Shown here piece after piece: positions 25,189 to 35,400 of a stretch of DNA of 53,273 nucleotides (positions are counted from its first letter, which is position 1; every line of letters begins with the position of its first letter). Both the position numbers and the translations under genes were made by a program. The DNA comes from a virus: IMG/VR virus record IMGVR_UViG_3300033553_000194, positions 1-53,273 of that record; one strand, 5' to 3'. Under the pieces are notes generated by a model, which saw only the letters and a program-made list of their open reading frames with translations, made no database searches and was not told the origin of the DNA.

Positions 25189-26385
25189 ATGGGTAAGAAC
25201 ACAGCGAACATTGTCGCGGCGCTTGGTGCTGGCATTTTGGGTTATCAGCAACAGCAAAAAATCAATGAGCAGATCGCCGCTTCAAAAGAAGATCGCGCAG
25301 CAAAGCAGGAAGATCGTGCCTACGCGAAGCAGCTGCGCGAGACTGAGCAGGCCTATCGCAGCGAGAAGCAGGCTGTTGCGCAGCAGTTTACGCAGCAGGC
25401 GGCGGCTGCGGGGGATGACGAAAACGCCAAACGTAAAATTTCGATGACGATGTATGAAAACCTTGGCTTGCTCGATGCGAAATATGGAAAGGCTGGAATC
25501 GCTGACTTGGAGGCGGCACGCAAAACAAGGGACACAATGAAGGCAGAGGGCGAACTTGACGCCTACGGCCATTACTTGACGACCGGCGATATGGACGGAG
25601 CTATTGCAAGATTTAACTCAGTCGGCAGCAAGAAGGTCGCGAAAGCGAATGCAGTTGATGACGTAGATCCTGTCACCGGAACCAAGTTCAAGCGGATGGA
25701 GGGCGAGTTTGAGGACGGTTCTAAGTTTGGTTATAACCCGCTGGTTGCTGCGCGCCAGCTCGGCGGGGTTGCTGGAATGATGCGAGAGGCCAAGGAGGCG
25801 CAAGCCAAGCAAGAGGGCGTCGCAGCAGAAGATCGAGCTCAAGGAAGGCAGCTCGCGCTAGTTGAGGCGCAAGGCAAGAACGCTGCACGCGTGGCCGGAA
25901 TTGGTGCTTCGAACGGGGCGCAGTCTGTTGCGCTGCAGCGCGATCAATTCAATCTCGCCAAAGAGGATCGAGAAAAGCTGACAGGGCTACAGACCGAGTA
26001 CGCGGCCGCTCAAGAGGCGGGCGATGACGCCAAGGCAAAGAAAGTTTTCACGCGGATTCAGATCGCGACCGGGCAGCTTGGGAAGGACAAGCAAACAGAA
26101 ATCAAAGTCGACAAAGATGGCGGGCTTGGGTTTGTGGTCAATGGCGTTCCTTACTACAAGGGCCAGGATGACAAAGAGGCGCGGCCGCTGCTGCCGCAGT
26201 CTAGCGGTGGGCCTGCAGAGAAGGGAAGGACTTCTTCGGGCGGGGGTGTAATGGGGATTGATATGATTCTTAACAACGCAAAACTCGCCGTTGGTCGCGG
26301 AGATGTGACTCCCGCTCAGGCTAACGCCGAGCTAGAGAAGCTTTATGCAAAGAACGGTATGAAGTTTACGCCTCTAAAATTCTAG
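25189..26385 (+). CDS. Probable internal virion (ejection) protein, coiled coil
   Basis: This 398-residue protein starts with a short hydrophobic segment (IVAALGAGILGYQQ), then long charged coiled coils (EDRAAKQEDRAYAKQLRETE). A central region near 150-190 may be a small domain. The C terminus is Lys-rich. It ends just before copy 5 of the 15-mer. It is likely to be ejected with the two genes before it and the polyvalent protein after. Confidence 0.5.
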   Translation: MGKNTANIVAALGAGILGYQQQQKINEQIAASKEDRAAKQEDRAYAKQLRETEQAYRSEKQAVAQQFTQQAAAAGDDENAKRKISMTMYENLGLLDAKYGKAGIADLEAARKTRDTMKAEGELDAYGHYLTTGDMDGAIARFNSVGSKKVAKANAVDDVDPVTGTKFKRMEGEFEDGSKFGYNPLVAARQLGGVAGMMREAKEAQAKQEGVAAEDRAQGRQLALVEAQGKNAARVAGIGASNGAQSVALQRDQFNLAKEDREKLTGLQTEYAAAQEAGDDAKAKKVFTRIQIATGQLGKDKQTEIKVDKDGGLGFVVNGVPYYKGQDDKEARPLLPQSSGGPAEKGRTSSGGGVMGIDMILNNAKLAVGRGDVTPAQANAELEKLYAKNGMKFTPLKF

Positions 26386-26388
26386 GCC

Positions 26389-26403
26389 GCGCCGTGCATG
26401 GCA
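26389..26403 (+). promoter_or_regulatory. Late-promoter-like 15-mer, copy 5
   Basis: GCGCCGTGCATGGCA, 33 bases before the chosen ATG (26437) of the polyvalent gene. An upstream in-frame ATG at 26398 lies inside the element, which argues against it as the start. Confidence 0.7.
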
Positions 26404-26436
26404 CGCTTGTCGTATTCAATATGCGCGGGCGCTGCC

Positions 26437-29400
26437 ATGGCTGACATCAAGACGGATGGACTTCCTAGCTGGATGATTGGCGGGGGGGATGAATCCCCGT
26501 CCGCACAAATCCCTTCCGATGATCTGCCAGCATGGATGAAAGAGGGCGATCCTTTTTCCGTCCGTGCGGCACGCGCGCTAGGGCTCGAGACGAACCCGGA
26601 AAAGCGTGAGCAAAACAAGCAAGAGACGGAAAAGAAATTCGCACAAGAGAGAGGCTTACGCGCGCAGCGCAGCTTTGCGGATAACGTCTTTCGTGTTGAG
26701 CAAGACTCCGGCCTAGTAAATCCTTTTATCATCGATACGCAAGACAAGGCCCGTGATCTTGGCTTGAATCTGGCTAAGGGTGTTGTCGCAGTCCCTGAAA
26801 CCGTGGTCGGCGTTGGAAATATCGTAAGCGGCGGGCATGTTGGGAAAGCTGTTGAGGATTCCGGAGTCAGATTCAAGGATGCGAAGGACTTTATTGGCGG
26901 GTTTCATTCTGACAGATACAAGAGCGCCGAGCAGGAGATAGGCCAAGCGCAAGGCTTTCTGAACTCACTTGAAGCGCTCGGGAAGAATCCACATAACCTG
27001 ATGGGAAGGGTTGTTGAATCCGTTCCTTCTATGGGGCTTGGCGGCGCAGTGTCGAAAGTCTTGCCTGTTGGCTCGGCAGTAGTTGCGGCGGCGGCAGGAG
27101 AGGGCATTGTCGGCGGGGGCTCGGCAGCAGAAGGCTTTCGGCAAGAAAGCGTAGATAAGTTGATCACCGGGAAGCAGGCCGCAGCCTCTGTGTTTTCAGG
27201 AATGGGAACGGCTCTGTTTTCACTGTTGGGCGGGAAGGCTGCTGCGAAGCTTGGAATCGACGACCTAGACACTGTACTGGCGAGCAAGGCGGGTTCTGAA
27301 ATTGTCGAGGCGATGACGCCGGCAGCAAATAAGGCCGTTGGGCTTAAGTTCCTCAAAGGGTTTGTATCAGAGGGGTTGCTTGAGGAAATGCCGCAGAGCA
27401 TGCAAGAGCGCATGTTTGCAAACTATGGCAACGGGAAACCCTTGTTTGAAGGCGTACCAGAATCGGCCGCTGAGGGCTTGCTGACTGGTGGGGTAATGGG
27501 CGGCAGTTTTAGTGCGACTCATAAAGGAGGGCATGCAGAGCAATCGGCAACCGATCTAACTGCACCGGTACAACAAACCCAATCTACCTCTCCAAATTGG
27601 ACTGATCCCATTCTTGGAGCAAACAATGCCAGCACACAGCCTACAGCCGCAGGACAGCCCGCAGCACCTTCCGTTGTGGCTGCGCAAAGCAGTCAAAGCC
27701 AAAGCGGTGTCATACCAGGAGGCGCAACAAATCCAGGGCTTCGCGATGATGACGGAACCGGGCTATCTGATCCAGTTGCCGCCGGAGCTAGCGCAAGCGG
27801 AGCAGAATCTTTGGTTGCTGGAGGCAATGACGCCCAGCAAACGCAGGCAGTAAAGCCGCTGAACTGGTTTTCGTTCCTGAAAGAGAAGGGCGTCAATCCT
27901 GCTGCGCTGAAGACAGGTACGGAGCAGCATGCCGCGTTGAAAGAGGAATACACGGCACTGAAGGCGACCCCGCAGGCGGCCATGATCGCTGCAGCAGAAT
28001 CGCAGCAGACCGGCGAAGATCCGCAGTTGAACGCGGCGCGCGATCAGATTGCGCAGTCTGGCGAAGTCTCTGCCGTGAAGATGGCGAACGAGCTTGGCGT
28101 GTCGCGCGAAGAGGCGGGCGGGTTGATCGAAAAGATTACCGGCAAGCCCGCAATCGAAGCGATCGGAAAACAGGCGGACGGGATTGAGACGCCAGACGGG
28201 CGCATGCTGGTCGCGCCGAAGCCTACCGCGCTTGATGATCTAGAGTCGCAGGTTGATCAAATGCTGGAACAGGTAAAAAGCCCGCCGGCCATCACAGGGC
28301 AAGTTGCGCCTGCTGTAGATCAAGTTCCTGCAAGCATTGAGAGCGCCGTACAGGCCTCACAAGCGATTGCAGCGACGAAGAAGGCTCGCGCTACCCCCGA
28401 CGACTTGCTTGGCTTCCTGAACGCAAGTGGAGGCGTCAGTATGGGGCTGAAGAACGACATCGATGGAGATGCAAGAGGCCGTCCTGGACTGTTCCGCGCA
28501 AACGGCCTTAACGTCGATGAGATTGGCGCGAAGATGGTCGAGCAGGGGTATATCACCCCTGATCAAGCTACTGATCAAAACGAAGTGCTAGACCACCTTC
28601 GGCGTGCTGTTGGCGGAGAGCGCATCATGACTGCACAGGGAATGCAGAACGCACAGGCACGCGAGGAAGAATTGAAACATCGCGCCGGTCTTGTTGAACA
28701 GGCGGGCGCGTTAGGTATCAACCATCGCAGCAAGAGCATCGACCAGCTTGAATCAGCGATTGATGCACACGCGCAGAAGGTTGGCGCTATCGAAAGCATG
28801 AGCGACGCTGAGCTTGCTGATGCAATCAAGGCTGCGACGGCCGAGAAGAAAAAGGGCAAGACGTTCAAGAATCAGCGCGAGTGGCAGAACCTGACGGATG
28901 AGAAGGCAAAGCGGCAGGCGCTGGCGCTGGTGGCGAAGCGCGAAGCATCAGAAGCAAAGCGATTGGCGAATCTTGCGGCAGAGCAAGAAGAACTCATGCA
29001 AGCAGTTGAACGGTTTGCCGCTGAGTTTGGATCGGAATCGGAAGGTGTTCGCTGGGCGATGGAGCGCGCTGGGCGTATTGAAAATGAAGCTGATGCAGGC
29101 ATGCGAAAATCGGGCTATGCTGCATTGTCGCGAACGATCAACAGTGGACTTGATGAACGCCAGGCTGAAGCCGCGCGTATCGATAAAATCATAGAGGATT
29201 CATTTAATGAAGATACCCACCCCAGACTTCAGCAAGATAATCTCCCCGGAGACGAGGGCGATGTTGGACAAGTTCACGCCGGAGCAGCGTCAGAAGGTAA
29301 CTCAGTTGGCGGCGGATATGATCGTAACCAAGGCGATCAAAGCTTCAGCCTTGAATCGCACGACGTTTCAGGATTAAAAGCCAAGACTGAGCGCGAGGGC

Positions 29401-32400
29401 GATCAAGCCCTTGCCGACAAAGCGACCGCCGACGCGCAACGCGAAGGCTTCACACTAGCCCCGCAGGCCGCGCAAGAGAGCAGGAGCGCAGGCACTGCCG
29501 ATATGTTTGGTGGCCCAAGCGTGGCGGATTACCAGGCCTCGCAGCAAGCCAAGCAGAAGACCGCAGGCCAACAGGGTGGGCCTGATCTGTTCAGCGAGCC
29601 CGCGCAATCAAATAACGATCAAGAAGCGAAACCCGCACAGGGCAAGGATTCTGGCGAATCTGTTGCAGAAAAAGCGCGGGCGGATCAAGAAAGCGACGTG
29701 TCGCAAAAAGCCGAAAAAGTAAGCACATCCGCCGAGCCGGTACAGAATCCTGCGCAATCTATGCAGGTCAGCGCGAAGATCGAAGACGCTGGCGATCAGC
29801 TTCACTGGAATCGAAAGAATCCTTGGCGCGGTGGCGGATTGAAGTTTGAAGACTTGGTCGACAAGAATGACACCATGCGCGTGAAGCTCACGACCAAAGG
29901 AAAGGTATGGGCAAAACCAGATTGGGCCGGGTGGGTCAAAGGGCTTGAGCAGTACGACGACAATACACGCGAGGCCATGACCATTGCCGGGCGACTGGCG
30001 AAGAATGTCTATGATGCAATCCCCGCTTCTCCGAATACAAAGGATGACGAGTCGCTACGCCGTTATATCGAAACGGTCACGCAGATCAAAGAGGCGACAG
30101 AGCAATTCCTGAACGACCCGGACGGCGTAAAGAAGATGCTCGTCGAGACGTTCGCGGGAAGCAATGATTCTTTGCGTCGATTCACAGAAGGCGTGAAGCA
30201 GGCCAAACATCCAATCTTTGCTGCGGTATTCCCGGATCAGGCGGGCGGCGCAAAGTGGGTACAAGGAACTGAATCCCATCGGCGCGGCGTACTGGCTGGC
30301 AAGGCTGTTGGCGCTATGCAATGGAACAACCGAGACTATGCCAAAGCAAAACAGGACATCGATGCAAACGGCTGGCCGGCGAAGCGTGAGGCGTGGCAGC
30401 GCCAAGGGCTGAAGATCATTTCGCGTGATGATGTGCGCGCTGCAGTGGGGAATACTTCACAAGGGCGATACCTTCCGGGTTTGCGCTACCCTGGCGGACG
30501 TTGGGAGGGCGTGACAAAAGACTCTGTTGATACGCGCGCAGAGGCGCAGGTGATCGCTGATCAAGCGCAGGCGGCTTTGCCTGAGTTCCGTTTGATTGGA
30601 AAGACCGGGCGCATTATTGGTGATTACAAGACAGAGGCCGCGGCGATTGAATCGGCTCGCGCGACAACTGCGAAACAAGGCGGGCGCGACGAGAAAGAGG
30701 CGAGCGAAGTCTGGACGCTAGACACCGCAAAGCGGATCGGCGCAGAGCGCAGGCCGCACGGAAAGAACGTCAGCAGCGACGAGCTGAAAGAGGCGTTTGG
30801 CTTTCGCGGGGTGAACTTCGGCAAGTGGGTTCCACAAGATGAGCGCCAGAAGCACTTGAACCATGCGCACGATTCATTTAGCGACTTGGCAGAACTTCTT
30901 GGCGTTCCGCCAAAGGCGTTGAGCTTGAACGGTATGCTTGGCATTGCTTTTGGTGCGCAAGGTAGCGGCGGCGGAACGGCGGCTCATTTTGTACCGGGCG
31001 TGAATGAAATCAACCTGACGCGCACAAGCGGGGTCGGCTCTTTGTCCCACGAATGGGCGCATGCAATGGATCACTATTTTGGGGTTCAGGCAGGGCTCGA
31101 GCGTGATGCAGATCCATTCGTTTCGGAACTCGCCAGCCGGCATGAGCGCCGATGGCCAGCAGGGGCCGAGATTCGGCCCGAAATCCGCGAAGCATTTGTG
31201 TCGCTGAACAAATCATTGAAGGAGCGGATCGAGACGCCGGCAGAAACTGACGCGCGCAAGCGTGATCAAGTGGCGCGTGCGCGCAAAGGTCTTGATTCGT
31301 TCATCGAGCGCCACGGTCTAGACGGGAAGATCAGTGCGGAGGTTATGGCGCAGTTGCGGGCGGGCGTGGCCGGGGAGAACGTCAAACTCGACAACAGTTC
31401 TCGCAAGCGCTACCCGGAAACGGTCGGCGCAATCGTCAAAAATGTTGGCGAAGAAGCCGGCTTTGGCAAGGACGACATTCAGTCATTGGATGCTGTTGTG
31501 GGCATGGTGAAAATGACGCTGGATAGCCTGAAGACGGACGCCGGGTCAGGCCGGGCCATCCACACGCAGTTCTACAAGGCGCTTCAAGGAATTCAGAACG
31601 ATAGCAAGAAGAAGCAGAACGGAAAGGATTACTGGACGCAGCCGACAGAGATGTTTGCCCGCGCCTTTGAGGCGTATGCGTTCGACAAGCTGCTTCAGAG
31701 CGAAAGCCGGAATGATTACCTGGTGAGCGACAACCGTTCAGATGAAGACGCGCCACACGGTGATGAACGTCTTGCGATTGGACAGGCGTTTGATACGTTG
31801 GTGGCGGGGATTCAGACAAAAGAAACCGAAAGCGGCGTAACCATGGCCATGCGCACACGCGATTACCCGCGAGCTGGCCGCGCCTTGTTCATGGGCGAAT
31901 CCGGGAAGCTTGAAACAAAGAAGATCAGCACAGAGGACGTGCGCGCAGCAATCACGCCGCTAGTTCGTTCGGCCAAGAACCTTCCGCCGCTGCAGGTCTA
32001 TAAATCCACCGAACAACTCAAGAAAGGTGATGAGGTTGATCAGGCGGCTTATGCGTGGATGAAGGACCGTAACGGGCTGGACAGCATGCCGGCGCTGATG
32101 AGCAACGGGCGGATTTACATATTCGCAGACAGCCTTTCGAGTATCGACCAAGCTCGTGAAGCGATCCTTCACGAAGGACTGCATTACGGCTTGCGCGGGA
32201 TCATGGATTCCGATACCCGCGATGCGCTGATGCTGCAGATCAGGCAGGCAAACCCTGGCATCGCTAAAGCTGCGCGTGAATTTCTGATCGAGAATGAAGA
32301 CGCCAGCGAAGTAGAAGCTATTGAAGAAGTGATAGCCGAGTGGTCGCAGAACAACGAGATGTCGAATCTGAAGGGCTGGGCAAAGATTGTTGCGACGGTT

Positions 32401-35400
32401 CGTTCGTGGCTGCGCAAGCAGGGCTTTGTACGAAGCTGGTCTGATAACGACATTCGCCAACTGCTGATTGATGCGCAAGACTACTGGCTACGCGCGCCGA
32501 AGAACGGCTATGCCAAGGCCGTGCAGGCGGGCACGCGGGCAATGGCGGGAAATGAGAATAGCGGCTATTCTGATGAAGAGGCGGCATTCTTCGCATCGCA
32601 AGGAATTGAGGTAAATCGTGGAAAAACAAATGACGCTGGCAGAGATGCGAGCAGTGGAAGCCGCGCACCAGGAGGCAATAGCGAACGGTTACAAGGCGAA
32701 GCCGGCTTCACAAATCTTGCGGGAGAACCCGCAGCTCCCGCCTGGCTCGATTCAAGTATTGCAGTATCTGGCGTCACTGGAGCGCCAACCGTCCTATATC
32801 GAGGCGGTGGAAGAAAACTAGCTGCGTCTGATTTTGACAGTGGGCTAGGCCGATCCACCGGGCTTAATACTGCGCATTTTGGAGTGTGGCTTACAACAGA
32901 CGGGAACGAGGCGCGCGGGTATGGCGAGATTGTTGAGCGCTTCCATCTCGACGTTCGCAACCCCAAGCGATACGGCGCGGAAGGCCCACCGGCGGTAGGC
33001 TCTCCGCAAGAGGCGCGGGCGCTTGTTGCGAAGCTCAAGGCCGCCGGCTTTGATGGTATTCGCATTGATTACACCGAAGTCGGCGGTGCGGTTCATTACG
33101 TTGCTTTCAGCTCTGAGCAGATCATTCGGCCCAAAGACGACGGCAAGACGCGCGCAATGCGCAACTACACGCCGGATGAGCAAGCATTCCGCCAAAAGGC
33201 TGGCATTGGCGCACGTCCGACGATGATTCAGAAGCTGCGCCGCTGGGGCGATGGTGTTCGCGATTCAATGAGCTGGGACGCATTCCGGCAAGGGGCGCTT
33301 GACCAGTTCCACGGTATCGCATTGGCCGAGGCGCGCACGGTTGGCGCACTTCCGGTAGAGCAATCAGCCTATGTTACGGCCCGCCTGGCTACCGGCGCAT
33401 CGTCTGTAATGCGTGGGCTGTTGATGCACGGACAGGCAAAGTGGGCGAGCAACGGGCAGCACCTGGAGAAGATCGACGGAACCAAGGGCTTGCTTGACAT
33501 CCTGAAGCCGGTCGAGGGGCAGCTTGACGATTGGCTTGGCTGGATGGTGGCAAACCGCGCCAATCGCCTGATGTCTGAAGGGAAAGAAAATAACTTCACG
33601 GCTGACGACATCAAGGCCGGCCTTGCGCTAGCCAACGGTAGAGAAGCTGAATTCAAGGCCGTGGCCAACGAGTTCGCAGCCTTCAAGCGAAGCGTGCTGG
33701 ACATTTCCGAGCAGGCCGGATTGATTGATCCCGCAGGTCGCCGCTTGTGGGATCACGCCGATTGGATTCCTTTCTATCGCCAGATGGAAAATGACACGGC
33801 CAAGGCCCCAGGCGGGAAGCGCGGATTGTCGAAGCAGTCTTCCGGAATTCGCCAGCTAAAGGGCGGCGAGTCGGCTATGAATGATCCACTGGAAAATATT
33901 TTGATGAACTTCCAGCACTTGATTGACGCAAGCCTGAAGAACAACGCAATGCGCAAGGTCGTCAAGAATCTGGATGGCTCTGACATTATGGAGTCGGTCG
34001 GGTATGGCATGCAGGGCGTGATGATTCCGCGCGACCAGGTTGAAAAGCAACTGATCGCCGCGGGCACGCCGCAGCAAATGATTGATGCAATGCCGCCGGA
34101 AGCGTTTGAAGGCCTGGCTAAGATGTGGGCACTGCACGCGCCAGAAGGTAAGGACATCGTTCGTGTGATGGATGACGGGAAGCCGCATTTCTACCGCGTG
34201 AATGATCCGCTGCTATTGCGCGCCGTCACCAGCTTTGAGCCAATCAATTTTCCAGGCCTTGGAACGGCACGCGCATTCAAGCGGTTGCTGACTCGTTCTG
34301 TTACGGCTACACCGGCATTCATGGCGAGAAACTTTATCCGTGACTCGGCGTCGACCGCAATCATCAGCCGCGATCGGACTGTGGTTCTCGGCGCAATGCG
34401 CGGGATGATGAAGAGCTATAAGGAAGAGGGTGGATTCGAGGATATGCTTTTTGCTGGGGCTTCGTTTGCTGGCGGGCAGTCTGAGGGTGCAGACCCCGAG
34501 TCGACCGCGATTGCAATGCGCCGCGCGCTGCGTGAAAAAGGTTTCTCGGCCTCGTCTGCGGATGAGTTCATGGCTTCGCTGATCGATACCCCGATGAAGA
34601 TGTGGGAGAAGTACAAACACATCTCTGATTCAATCGAGAACGCAAACCGCGAGGCGGTCTATGAAGCGGCAGAGAAGGCAGGAAAGAGCAAGACTTCGGC
34701 CGCATTTGAGGCGAAAGACTTGATGGACTTCAGCTTGCGTGGATCGTGGGCTGGCTATCAAATCCTGGCGGACGTTACACCATTCTTGAATGCCCGTGTG
34801 CAAGGCCTCTACCGGCTTGGGCGTAGCGACCCGAAGCAGATCGCTTTGCGATCGGCAATGATGCTAGTTCTTCCGTCAATCATGATTGCGCTGGCCAACG
34901 CTGGAGATAGCGATTACGAGGAATTGCCGGACTGGGAAAAGGACACTTACTGGCACATCTTTGTAGGCGGTAAGCACTTCCGCATTCCCAAGCCTTTCGA
35001 GGTTGGCGTGATATTTGCGACAATCCCGGAGCGCATGACGCGCACAATGCTGGGGAATGATTCGCCAAAGAAACTGGCCTCTCGCGTGTGGTTTAATATC
35101 GCCGATCAATTCAATCTCGCGCAGTGGCCTCAATTCGCAAAGCCAGCGCTCGAGGTATGGGCAAATGAGGACGGATTCAGGAAGTCCCCGATTGAGAACC
35201 AGAGCGACGAAGGCAAGCTGCCGAGCATGCGCTCCAGCTACTACACCAGCGACACGATGAAGGCGCTCGCAGGGATAGTCCCAGGGGTATCGGATGCGAC
35301 GGGCTTGAGCCCGAAGCGATTGGAATACCTGTGGAACGGTTATCTTGGTTCTGTTGGGGCTACCGCGCTAGGGGTTTCTGATTTTGTGGTTCGTCGCGCA

